DNA from: an uncultured Clostridia bacterium
GTDB taxonomy: Bacteria; Bacillota; Clostridia; UBA1381
Assembly: GCA_934454035.1 (NCBI GenBank)
Contig: CAKSFY010000066.1
Coordinates: forward strand, 1 to 11,644
Reading direction: 5' to 3'
DNA: 11,644 nt
In this document: in pieces, positions 1-6,920 of the stretch
How positions within the stretch are numbered: position 1 is the stretch's first letter
How the letters are laid out: each line of letters opens with the position of its first letter
Notes under the pieces: generated by a model
What the model was told of the DNA's origin: nothing
The model's input: only the letters and a program-made list of their open reading frames with translations
Databases searched by the model: none
Translations under genes and position numbers: made by a program

Positions 1-132
1 TGAATTTTACCCTTGTACATGGTGGAAAATTTGTGCTAAAAAAGCCGCCCGTCATACATGATCGACAACTCTCCGTATTTTCTTGCGTTCCGGACTTTTT
101 TTACATCCCCTTTTATTCATTTACCCGTATGA
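1..132. other. Left edge, no firm gene
   Basis: This stretch lies downstream of the dehydratase gene at the left window edge. On the minus strand I see only short open stretches. One runs 22 codons from an ATG at 118-120. Another, in a different frame, ends with TAG near the sequence GACGGGCGGCTTTTTTAG. An ATG at 18-20 on the minus strand opens Met-Tyr-Lys-Gly-Lys-Ile and runs off the window. This would suit the start of a nucleotide-sugar enzyme of the SDR type, but it has no purine-rich ribosome site, so I do not call it. No convincing terminator is visible, so the operon may continue to the left. Confidence 0.4.
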
Positions 133-1164
133 TTACTGTCTTAATTCATCTTGAATATATTTGAGACTTAATATTTTTGCTTTTGTTTCGTCTACATTGA
201 GTAACTGTGTATTATTTGAATTAAATTCCGTTATCGTATTACGGTCTTTATCCCCCTGGCTGAAATACTTATCATAATTAAGTCCGCGCTTATCGCAGGG
301 AACGCGATAAAATTTTCCCATATCCACCGCATTCGCACACTCTTCATTAGTTAAAAGAGTTTCATACATTTTTTCTCCGTGACGAATGCCGATAACTTTT
401 ATATCTTCTTTTTTTCCGCCGAATAACTCACATACTGCCTCTGCTTGAGTCTGCATGGTGCAGGCCGGTGCTTTTTGAATTAAAAGGTCACCGTTTTCAC
501 CGTGCTCGAAAGCGAATAAAACAAGGTCCACCGCCTCATCAAGCGACATAATAAATCTTGTCATTTTCGGCTCTGTAAGAGTAATCGGATTTCCGCTTTT
601 TATCTGGTCAATCCAAAGAGGTATTACGCTTCCGCGCGAACACATTACATTGCCGTAACGTGTACAGCAAATTTTGGTAGAACCGCTATTTCTTGATTTT
701 GCTATAGCAACCTTTTCTTCCATAGCCTTAGAAGTTCCCATTGCATTTATGGGATATGCCGCCTTATCTGTCGAAAGGCATATAACCGACTTAACGCCTT
801 CTTCTATTGCAGCGGTTAAAACATTGTCCGTTCCGATAATATTTGTCTTAACGGCTTCCATCGGGAAAAACTCGCATGACGGAACCTGTTTCAGTGCTGC
901 CGCATGAAATATATAATCCACTCCGTGCATTGCACCTCTGCAGGATTCTAACGAGCGGACGTCGCCTATATAGAATTTGATTTTCTCCGCAACCTCAGGC
1001 ATTCTCACCTGAAATTCGTGGCGCATATCGTCCTGTTTTTTCTCATCTCTTGAAAAAATACGAATTTCCCCGATATCTGTTTTTAAGAACCTGTTCAATA
1101 CCGCATTTCCGAAAGAACCCGTTCCACCTGTGATTAATAAAGTTTTGCCAGTAAAAAGTCCCAT
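133..1164 (-). CDS. capE: UDP-GlcNAc 4,6-dehydratase, 5-inverting (CapE/FnlA/WbjB type)
   Basis: Extended short-chain dehydrogenase of 343 residues, close to the usual 340-345 for CapE/FnlA/WbjB. The family removes water from UDP-GlcNAc and inverts C5 in the cytoplasm, the first step toward UDP-L-FucNAc and related sugars of capsules and O-antigens. Seen directly: the NAD(P)-binding loop TGGTGSFG at residues 12-19, the signature IFSRDEKKQDDMRHE at 36-50, HAAALKQVPSCEFFP around 87-101, and STDKAAYPINAMGTSK at 131-146. In this last motif the catalytic tyrosine of ordinary SDRs is replaced by methionine (M142xxxK146). This separates CapE-type enzymes from the PseB/FlaA1 type, which keeps YxxxK. 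The C-terminal part includes RHGEKMYETLL and a tail typical of the CapE 'latch' region. The ATG lies 2 bases after the flippase stop and uses GGGAGG (1176-1181) inside the flippase 3' end, so the two are probably co-translated. CapF and CapG partners are not visible. The exact product rests on family similarity. Confidence 0.9.
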   Translation of the reverse strand: MGLFTGKTLLITGGTGSFGNAVLNRFLKTDIGEIRIFSRDEKKQDDMRHEFQVRMPEVAEKIKFYIGDVRSLESCRGAMHGVDYIFHAAALKQVPSCEFFPMEAVKTNIIGTDNVLTAAIEEGVKSVICLSTDKAAYPINAMGTSKAMEEKVAIAKSRNSGSTKICCTRYGNVMCSRGSVIPLWIDQIKSGNPITLTEPKMTRFIMSLDEAVDLVLFAFEHGENGDLLIQKAPACTMQTQAEAVCELFGGKKEDIKVIGIRHGEKMYETLLTNEECANAVDMGKFYRVPCDKRGLNYDKYFSQGDKDRNTITEFNSNNTQLLNVDETKAKILSLKYIQDELRQ

Positions 1165-1166
1165 AA

Positions 1167-2690
1167 TTATTTTTTCCTCCCATGTATAATCTTATTAAAC
1201 ATCGAATGCATCAGTTTTTTTTCATATGAATTAAAACCGTACATAATTAAACAAAATGCATATACTAAGCACATAATTAATACTTTTATAAAAAAACCAA
1301 GCCAGCCGCAGCTTGTGAAAAATCTGTTAATCCCCAATCCGCATAATGAACTTATCAGCAGACACGGCAATATGCCTTTCATTAAGCTTTTATAATAATA
1401 CCCAAGATTTATTTTCATTTTTTTATAAAATATTATATTCATAACCACTATATCGCCAAGCATCAGTGAGATAAATGTGCCGATTGTCGCTCCCAATAAC
1501 GGTTTCCATTTTATCAGCATTATTGTAAGCAATATATTCAAAAGAACGATAATAATTTTTAAAACCGATAACTCCTTATGTTGATTCATAGCCCATAATA
1601 TTTGCGTTCCGATTGATTCTATCAAAATGAACATATAAGCCGTCATAAGAATAGCGGCAACAATATACGCGTCAATATTATCCTCCCCTGCCCATAATAC
1701 AACAAATTCCCGTCCGCAAATCAGAAAACCTGCTAAAATAATGCCAAGGACAATAAATATTATTCTGCCTATGCGTATCATTTCATCCGTCAGCGTTTTT
1801 GCATTTGCTCCGCTTTCAACCAAGCTTACAATTCCGGGCATCAGCACGCCGGTAAATGCCGAACCGATAGACTGAAAATATTGTGTAATCTGTGAACCGA
1901 CACCGTATACCCCCAATATTACGGAAGACGATACTACAAGCGAGCCGATCAGCACTTGGTCAACTGACGAATTCAGCTGCGTTGCAATCATCTGCAATAA
2001 AATTAATGATGAATACATAACAATTTCTTTAACAAAACCGACATCGATTCCTTTAAACTTAGGAAGCAACTTGATTTTAAACAACACATATACAACAAAA
2101 AATCCTCTGCATATAACAGTCATAATTAAATTAACCGTCACAATTCCGATGCTGCCAAAGCCAAGCTTCAGCATAATAACCGTCAAAAGCATGCGGAGAA
2201 TCAGCTGAATTATTGACGCACCCTTTGATACCGCGAATCTTTCATAAGCTATAATAACATTGTTATATGCTGCCGTACCGAGAGTGACGGCAATATTTAT
2301 TACCGTTACAGCCAACAATTTTTGCCCCAGCTTTATTTCATCAATTGTCAGACCTTTTGCAAACATTTTCGGAAAAATATAAATCAGTATAATTCCTCCG
2401 ATAATTGACAGAATTGCTATTGCAGAATAATATACAGTCGCAACACCAAGGAATTTTTCCGACTGTTCTTTCTCGCCGTTCACACGATATTTTGCAATAT
2501 ATCTTATAATAGCATTTCCGACTCCCAAATCCAGTAAAAGCAAATATGCAGTTATCGCAGCTGACAGCTTATATACTCCATATTCAGCCTGTCCCAGGGT
2601 TCTGATAATAAATGGTGTAAGCAGCAGGGTCGAAAGCACCTCAAATATCATTAATACATATGATAAAACAACACCGACTTTTCTGTTCAT
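1167..2690 (-). CDS. Wzx-type polysaccharide flippase (MVF/MATE-like membrane protein)
   Basis: Protein of 507 residues, almost wholly hydrophobic, with about 12-14 membrane segments (for example near 9-29, 41-61, 86-107, 124-145, 160-178, 180-203, 308-326, 340-358, 378-394 and 440-490). Length, the start (MNRKVGVVLSYVLMIFEVLS followed by TPFIIRTLGQAEYGVYKL) and the motif LDLGVGNAIIRYIAKY at 53-68 fit the oligosaccharide flippases of the MVF superfamily. These move undecaprenyl-linked repeat units across the cytoplasmic membrane. A second internal signature, VDQVLIGS near 243-250, matches the equivalent helix in the second half of these proteins. The C-terminus is short and basic (HGRKK), consistent with a cytoplasmic end. 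Its ribosome site GGAGAG (2705-2710) is formed by the last two sense codons of the acyltransferase, with a rather long spacer of 14 bases. Substrate specificity cannot be read from the sequence. Confidence 0.88.
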   Translation of the reverse strand: MNRKVGVVLSYVLMIFEVLSTLLLTPFIIRTLGQAEYGVYKLSAAITAYLLLLDLGVGNAIIRYIAKYRVNGEKEQSEKFLGVATVYYSAIAILSIIGGIILIYIFPKMFAKGLTIDEIKLGQKLLAVTVINIAVTLGTAAYNNVIIAYERFAVSKGASIIQLILRMLLTVIMLKLGFGSIGIVTVNLIMTVICRGFFVVYVLFKIKLLPKFKGIDVGFVKEIVMYSSLILLQMIATQLNSSVDQVLIGSLVVSSSVILGVYGVGSQITQYFQSIGSAFTGVLMPGIVSLVESGANAKTLTDEMIRIGRIIFIVLGIILAGFLICGREFVVLWAGEDNIDAYIVAAILMTAYMFILIESIGTQILWAMNQHKELSVLKIIIVLLNILLTIMLIKWKPLLGATIGTFISLMLGDIVVMNIIFYKKMKINLGYYYKSLMKGILPCLLISSLCGLGINRFFTSCGWLGFFIKVLIMCLVYAFCLIMYGFNSYEKKLMHSMFNKIIHGRKK

Positions 2691-2701
2691 ATTTTACAAA
2701 A

Positions 2702-3240
2702 CTACTCTCCTCTGTATTTTATATGCCTTGCCGGTATACCGCCGACAACACTGTTTTTCTCAACCTCTTTATTTACAAAGCTCTTTGCAGCAATAACTGC
2801 ACCGTCATTTATTTTTACCCCCTTAACAATGGTACAGTTTGCCGCTATCCACACATCATTTCCTATATATATTTTCTCTGTTGTATTCTTCTGATTTTGT
2901 ATCAGCTCTCCTGCTTTTATACCGTGATTCGAGTCTATTATATAGCACTGTGCAGCTATCATAGAATTATCGCCTATATGTACCCCCCCCCGATTTTTGA
3001 GGCATATATAACCGTTCCGTTTCCTATATCCACATTATCTCCGATTTCTATTAATCCGTCCCCGAAAAACATAACATCGGGATATATCGTAACATTTTTG
3101 CCCAATTTAACGTTCGTGTTAATCAATGTAACATTTCCGACCAGTCTTGCCTTATTTCCTGTCTTTTTCAAAAAAATATATTCTCGGTACTTTCTTAAAA
3201 AGTGTTTGTAAACTCTGTCGTATAATAGCAGCAAATTCAT
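2702..3240 (-). pseudogene. Hexapeptide-repeat O-acetyltransferase, frameshifted at a G9 tract
   Basis: Two adjoining reading frames together make one left-handed beta-helix acyltransferase of the WbbJ/maltose acetyltransferase type. The N-terminal piece (2974-3240, 88 codons) starts MNLLLLYDRVYKHFLRKYRE and carries hexapeptide repeats (VGNVTLINTNVKLGKNVTIY, IEIGDNVDIGNGTVIY). It then runs through three glycine codons made of nine G and stops at TAG (2974-2976). The C-terminal piece (2702 to about 2982) continues VHIGDNSMIAAQCYIIDSNHG in another frame. It includes the likely catalytic histidine in DSNHG, further repeats (IYIGNDVWIAANCTIVKGVKI) and the typical ending VVGGIPARHIKYRGE. One extra G or two fewer would restore a protein of 179 or 178 residues, normal for the family. 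The family acetylates sugars on surface polysaccharides. The ATG overlaps the glycosyltransferase stop (ATGA, 3237-3240), which implies translational coupling. It may be a phase-off allele, a sequencing error, or a true pseudogene; the intact sequence on both sides argues against old decay. Confidence 0.85.
2983..2991 (-). repeat. Homopolymer tract, G9 on the coding strand
   Basis: The plus strand reads nine C in a row, giving nine G on the coding strand exactly where the acyltransferase reading frame breaks. Such tracts are prone to slipped-strand mispairing and also to base-calling error. Nine G puts TAG 6 bases past the tract (after codons TAC and ATA), while ten or seven G would continue into the conserved downstream repeats. 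No comparable G or C run stands out elsewhere in this AT-rich window. Confidence 0.9.
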
Positions 3241-4373
3241 TTATTTAGCAACTCCTTCAATTCTTCTCTGAAGCTTTTATCCAGCTGTTTAATCTTTGCT
3301 CTCCCGTCATATCCGTCATTTAAATCCACCGACATAATTGCCTTTGCAATTTCTTCGGGAGTTTGTTCGTTATAGTAGTACATATCCTCACCGATTGCGG
3401 AATGTTCTATTGCAGGTATTCTTACGCTTACCACCCTAAGTCCGTTTGCCATATAAGATAATATTTTTGACGGAAACGATGTTGCATTGAAATCGGCATT
3501 CGGGTTCTGTGTGCTTAAGCCGATATTGCATTTCTGAATAAATTCTATATAATCATCACCCGAAAGCAAGCCGTCATATGTAAGCGTTGCCCTGGTTTTT
3601 TTATTAACGTCAGAAACAAGTTTTTTTATGTATTCAATCTCTGTTTTGCCGCCAAATCCCAATATATGTACATGATAATTTTCCGGAAGAAACCCGGCAG
3701 CAGCAGCTGCTGCGGCTCCTCCCTTTCTGGGGTCAAGCGTCCCTGCATACAGCACATGAATTTTATCATCACCGAAACTGCCGCCACGATCCCTCTCAAC
3801 ACGATATGTCCCATGAATTACCGAATAAGGCTTATTTTCTTTATTAACACATTCATTTAACAATTCAGTCGGAAATATATACTTGTCCGCAAGTTTAAAA
3901 TAATTAACCTCTTGCTCCCGCTTTTTTTCTGATTTTTTTATAACATCATTATAAATTTCTTCAACTTCTAATATAAGCTCAAACCCGATTTTCTTTTTTG
4001 CTTTTTTTACAGGTGACATATATGCCATTGAATGATATACAATCAGTATGTCGTCTTTTTTTAAATTGCTGACGATATATTTATACAGTTGCCTGTATGT
4101 ATATATATAACTTTTTACTCTCTTAAATTTATTACCCCACGGCAAGCTTTTAAACAAATGCAGCTTACTGTTTTTTGCTATATCAATACATTTTTCCGGG
4201 CACTTTTTTTCACCTAATGTATACGAAGCGGAAATAACATCTGCACAATATCCGCAGTCATCAATAGCCTCAATGATATAGCTCATTTTGTTCGTTGCGG
4301 AAAGCACTATATTCCTTTTTTCGTTTTTATTATTATCAATATCATAAAATCCCAAATAATAAACAGTTCTCAT
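3237..4373 (-). CDS. Glycosyltransferase, GT4-like (group 1 type)
   Basis: Protein of 378 residues, probably a cytoplasmic or membrane-associated retaining GT-B enzyme that adds a sugar to a lipid-linked repeat unit. The C-terminal half has the usual marks of the group. These are HVLYAGTLDPRKGG at 206-219 (the nucleotide-binding loop), a strand-turn HVHILGFGG near 234-242, TYDGLLSGDDYIEFIQKCNIGLS at 265-287, and FPSKILSYMANGLRVVS at 300-316, where GT4 enzymes hold the nucleotide-sugar phosphates. The N-terminal half is divergent, with no clear acceptor clue. Residues 220-226 are seven alanines written with mixed codons (GCC, GCA, GCT), so they are not a slippage tract. It is the first gene of the leftward operon, with a promoter about 155 bases upstream and a weak AAAAAGG ribosome site at 4385-4391. 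Its TGA overlaps the ATG of the acyltransferase. Donor and acceptor are unknown. Confidence 0.82.
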   Translation of the reverse strand: MRTVYYLGFYDIDNNKNEKRNIVLSATNKMSYIIEAIDDCGYCADVISASYTLGEKKCPEKCIDIAKNSKLHLFKSLPWGNKFKRVKSYIYTYRQLYKYIVSNLKKDDILIVYHSMAYMSPVKKAKKKIGFELILEVEEIYNDVIKKSEKKREQEVNYFKLADKYIFPTELLNECVNKENKPYSVIHGTYRVERDRGGSFGDDKIHVLYAGTLDPRKGGAAAAAAAGFLPENYHVHILGFGGKTEIEYIKKLVSDVNKKTRATLTYDGLLSGDDYIEFIQKCNIGLSTQNPNADFNATSFPSKILSYMANGLRVVSVRIPAIEHSAIGEDMYYYNEQTPEEIAKAIMSVDLNDGYDGRAKIKQLDKSFREELKELLNK

Positions 4374-4528
4374 AAGCTGCTCATCCTTTTTAAAAACTAA
4401 TTTAACATTTTGCCCGACAGTAAGAAATCAGAGCTAAACACCCAAAAAAACAGAGTATATTTGTTCAAAAATACTGTATAAAATAATAACCAAAAAATGG
4501 CACTAAGAATAAATATACTCTATGATTT
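4374..4528 (-). promoter_or_regulatory. Untranslated leader of the polysaccharide operon
   Basis: About 150 bases lie between the predicted transcription start (near 4522) and the glycosyltransferase ATG. It is very AT-rich. Its first 80 bases hold the long inverted repeat and T-run listed separately. The remainder shows no protein-coding signal apart from a four-residue mini-frame (4370-4384) whose TGA overlaps the glycosyltransferase ATG. I recognise no known riboswitch class here. Confidence 0.45.
4444..4521 (-). promoter_or_regulatory. Leader inverted repeat with T7, possible attenuator
   Basis: On the minus strand, AGAGTATATTTATTC (4521-4507) is matched 40 bases later by GAACAAATATACTCT (4466-4452), 14 of 15 positions complementary. 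This is followed after one G by seven T (4450-4444). The first arm begins at or within a base or two of the predicted transcription start. A stem followed by a U-run has the form of an intrinsic terminator, so the leader could attenuate the polysaccharide operon. The stem is AT-rich and the loop is long, which weakens the case. A 5'-end stabilising stem is the alternative. Confidence 0.45.
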
Positions 4529-4557
4529 ATTATACATCAAATCAAACCGAATTGCAA
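4529..4557 (-). promoter_or_regulatory. Sigma-70/SigA-type promoter of the polysaccharide operon
   Basis: The minus strand carries TTGCAA (4557-4552), a 17-base spacer and a perfect TATAAT (4534-4529). This puts transcription start near 4521-4523, reading left into the glycosyltransferase gene. Spacing is ideal, the -35 box differs from TTGACA at two positions, and the spacer ends GATG before the -10 box. It is the best promoter I find in the 405-base gap and sits just where the leftward operon needs one. Confidence 0.75.
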
Positions 4558-4652
4558 TACATTGAGATAAAAAAGTTAATTCTTTGAAAGATACTCCCTG
4601 TATATACAGTCTAATATTTTTTACCCTTTCTGAATAAAAGCATGCAATAAGT

Positions 4653-4688
4653 AAAAATCGACAAGCACATTTGCACTTGTCGATTTTT
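4653..4688 (-). terminator. Intrinsic terminator of the glycosidase operon, possibly bidirectional
   Basis: AAAAATCGACAAG (4653-4665) and CTTGTCGATTTTT (4676-4688) form a perfect 13-bp stem with a 10-base loop. Because the stem is flanked by A5 and T5, the minus-strand transcript ends in GCTTGTCGATTTTT, a good terminator about 90 bases after the stop of the 705-residue enzyme. The plus strand has the same form, but no plus-strand gene needs it. It separates the right-hand operon from the promoter of the left-hand one. Confidence 0.85.
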
Positions 4689-4736
4689 GTTTTCAGCGTT
4701 AATTGTAATTAAGACTGAATTGGTCTTGCTATTGCA

Positions 4737-4772
4737 GCTTTTTTCATATCAGGCGGCTGATATGAGAAAAGC
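4737..4772. repeat. Stem-loop just after the glycosidase stop codon
   Basis: GCTTTTTTCATATCAG (4737-4752), loop GCGG, CTGATATGAGAAAAGC (4757-4772): 15 of 16 pairs are Watson-Crick, and the odd pair is U-G in plus-strand RNA and A-C in minus-strand RNA. It lies 6 bases beyond the stop of the 705-residue enzyme. It lacks a trailing U-run in either direction, so it is more likely a 3'-end mRNA stabiliser or part of a tandem termination region than a terminator alone. A weak 5-bp hairpin (4711-4727) lies between it and the main terminator. Confidence 0.55.
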
Positions 4773-4778
4773 ACTGTA

Positions 4779-6896
4779 TTATTCAACCCAAACGGCAGAA
4801 AGCGGAGGTACCGAAATTTCTCCTGATATTGTTTCCGGATTTTCTCCCGGTTTTCTGAAAAGCTTGCCTGCATTTACCCAGCATTTTTGTTCTTTCTCCA
4901 GAAAATTAACAATAATCTGCCCTTCTTTTCCGTCCTTGTTTTGCCATCTTGAAGTAAGAAGAGATTCAAAATCGGTTGAATATCCCGATTCCAAATATAT
5001 TGTATATTTTTGAGCCCCCTCTACCGAAAGAGGTTTTATCATTCTTCCGAAATGCAAATATTCCTTATATTCTCTCCGCCACACATTCAAATTTTTCATA
5101 AGACGGTATACAGGTTCCTGCTTTGGCGGCTCAACCTCCCACGGCGTATCCCATCCCCAGATAATATTCGCTTCTTTTCCGAGACACACGGTCATCATAT
5201 CTCCCGAAACAAACGAATATGCTATTCTGTAAAGCAGACATTCGGGGTCTTTTTTCAAATCCAGTGCCCAATCGATTGTATTTTGGTTGCCCATAAAATT
5301 ATTGATATATTCATGGAACAAATAACTGTATGCCGGAGTGGGTTTTCCTACAAAAAAGCCTATGTTATATCTTAAATCGTTAAAAGGCAGATATCCGATA
5401 AACGGTTCAGATGCCGCACCCTCGCAGCCGATAATCATGTCGCTGTCAATTTTGTCCAGCTCGTCATATACTTTTTTGAATATTCTTTTCATTGCTTTAT
5501 TCTGCCAAACTCCCGGGCCGGACGGATGTCCATGTTCATGCGAGTAGCAAAAACAGCTTTCGCCGCCCAGATTCTGGTCAAAATATTGCGCATAATCACA
5601 TCCGCTTTTTGCTATAGATGTAACTTCACCGGCAACAATATCTGCAACCTTCGGGCTTTCCGGGCACATATCATAGCCGTGGCGTATCGGCTCTCCGACA
5701 ATTTTGGACTGTTCTATTGTTCCCTTTGATGTTCTGCAAATAAGAGTTTCATCATATTTATCAGAAAAATCAAGTTCCGGATTTAAAAAGCTTTCGGTTG
5801 TCCAGCCTATTCCGCTGCAATAAACTCCGACCAGATTTCCCTGCTTATGGACCTCAGTAACAAATTCGGTAAACTGTTTCTCTCCTCCGAAAGGCGGCCA
5901 TACATACGGAGTTGCCCACGGAGCCGTTCCTTCCCAATGCATCGGAAGCGCCATAACCTTGCTTTCTGTCAATTCATTAAACTTTTTCGTAATCGGCAAT
6001 ATATTTGCATACGGATAATACATATTCGGAGTCATATCTCCCCTATCCATAGTTCCTTTAATCGGATACAAAACAACTATCGGCGATTCCTGCATCCATT
6101 TCGGTGCACGCTTGTTCTCATAAAGTTTCGGCGGCATTTTTGTGTTCGACTCCATCCACGTCCGGTAAATATCCGCCGCGTCATGCCAGTCGCCGCAAAA
6201 GGCTTCAAATATCATATCAAAGCCGTAATCATACATTCCTCTCGCCCCGCCTGTAAACAATCTGTATTCCAAAACCAGACCGTCGTCACTGTCATGAAAT
6301 TCAACGGTTTTAGGTGTGTGTTCTCCGTCATGTGCTGCAAAATACAGTCCGCATTTATCATTATAATACGCCATAAACTGCATGGGGCAGCTTCCCGGAT
6401 AAAATCCCGAATAGCCGTCCGACTGTCCGCCTATTTCCTTATAGCTCCAGTGCAGTTTTCTGAGCTTTGTCGTCTCAATTATCTGTCCTTCCATAGCAGG
6501 CCAGAACAACTCAAATTCGCCGCCGTCGCCCTTTAACGCCCCTGCAAGAGTAATTTGAGGGAATTCCACCCATTCAAGATACAATTGCGTATTGTTTTCA
6601 ATCGTAATATGCCAGGCTGTTTTTTCTTTCTGAGCACTGACCGACACCTTAGCGGATATATCGTTTCCTTTCAGTCTTTCAAACAAAAAACAATTATCGC
6701 CTGCTTTCTTCACCGCTTCCGCATCAAACGCATTAAGCCTTGTTTCATTTCCATTCGCGTCCAATAGCTTTAATGTAAAAATCGGACGCTTTTCTCCGTT
6801 TGCGGCACAAAATTCCGTTCCGCCTATTTTATAAGATGTTATTGACATATAATTGTCCGATAATTTAAGTACCGAGTTGTCGCGTTTAATTTCCAT
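4779..6896 (-). CDS. Putative intracellular glycoside hydrolase, DUF6259-type
   Basis: Protein of 705 residues without signal peptide or membrane segment, so probably cytoplasmic. The sequence suggests an N-terminal beta-sandwich (about 1-240, with WHITIENNTQLYLEWVEFPQ around 95-114), a (beta/alpha)8 barrel (about 265-560) and a C-terminal beta domain (about 620-705). I recognise the overall pattern as that of DUF6259 proteins, presumed glycosidases without a settled reaction. Barrel clues are VMALPMHWEG at 314-323, GVYCSGIGW at 357-365, CDYAQYFDQNLGG at 433-445 and DMIIGCEGAASEPF at 486-499. By analogy with clan GH-D enzymes, D440 could be the nucleophile and E492 or another late acid the proton donor; this is inference. 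Many tryptophans in the barrel suit sugar binding. The ATG has GAGAGGA (6908-6914) upstream. It follows the secreted paralogous glycosidase by 24 bases and is the last gene of the operon, which suggests it acts on imported oligosaccharides released by its neighbours. Confidence 0.72.
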   Translation of the reverse strand: MEIKRDNSVLKLSDNYMSITSYKIGGTEFCAANGEKRPIFTLKLLDANGNETRLNAFDAEAVKKAGDNCFLFERLKGNDISAKVSVSAQKEKTAWHITIENNTQLYLEWVEFPQITLAGALKGDGGEFELFWPAMEGQIIETTKLRKLHWSYKEIGGQSDGYSGFYPGSCPMQFMAYYNDKCGLYFAAHDGEHTPKTVEFHDSDDGLVLEYRLFTGGARGMYDYGFDMIFEAFCGDWHDAADIYRTWMESNTKMPPKLYENKRAPKWMQESPIVVLYPIKGTMDRGDMTPNMYYPYANILPITKKFNELTESKVMALPMHWEGTAPWATPYVWPPFGGEKQFTEFVTEVHKQGNLVGVYCSGIGWTTESFLNPELDFSDKYDETLICRTSKGTIEQSKIVGEPIRHGYDMCPESPKVADIVAGEVTSIAKSGCDYAQYFDQNLGGESCFCYSHEHGHPSGPGVWQNKAMKRIFKKVYDELDKIDSDMIIGCEGAASEPFIGYLPFNDLRYNIGFFVGKPTPAYSYLFHEYINNFMGNQNTIDWALDLKKDPECLLYRIAYSFVSGDMMTVCLGKEANIIWGWDTPWEVEPPKQEPVYRLMKNLNVWRREYKEYLHFGRMIKPLSVEGAQKYTIYLESGYSTDFESLLTSRWQNKDGKEGQIIVNFLEKEQKCWVNAGKLFRKPGENPETISGEISVPPLSAVWVE

Positions 6897-6920
6897 TATT
6901 TTTAGTATCCTCTCTGTAAT

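Noticed and set aside
2702..2962. Separate small gene starting at the ATG at 2960-2962
   Set aside because: That methionine is internal to the conserved run GDNSMIAAQC of the acyltransferase family. It has no ribosome site, and the same frame extends upstream with conserved residues to the G9 tract.
4370..4384. Four-residue mini-frame (MSSL) overlapping the glycosyltransferase ATG
   Set aside because: The purine-rich stretch is only one or so bases from its ATG, too close for initiation, and it is better placed for the glycosyltransferase start. The overlap is probably accidental.
4452..4521. Inverted repeat pair considered as ends of a small transposable element (MITE)
   Set aside because: There is no target-site duplication beside the arms and no second copy in the window. 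The position at +1 of a good promoter and the trailing T-run fit a leader RNA structure better.
4598..4609. Perfect palindrome CTGTATATACAG, resembling half of an SOS box
   Set aside because: The spacing between CTG and CAG is 6, not the 10 of the E. coli LexA site, and Gram-positive SOS boxes read GAAC-N4-GTTC. It lies upstream of the leftward promoter, but in such AT-rich sequence it may be chance.
5847..6536. Open frame of 229 codons on the plus strand
   Set aside because: It lies wholly opposite the 705-residue enzyme, has a His/Arg/Ile-rich composition without recognisable domain, and has no convincing upstream ribosome site. The other plus-strand frames in the window are shadows of the same kind.
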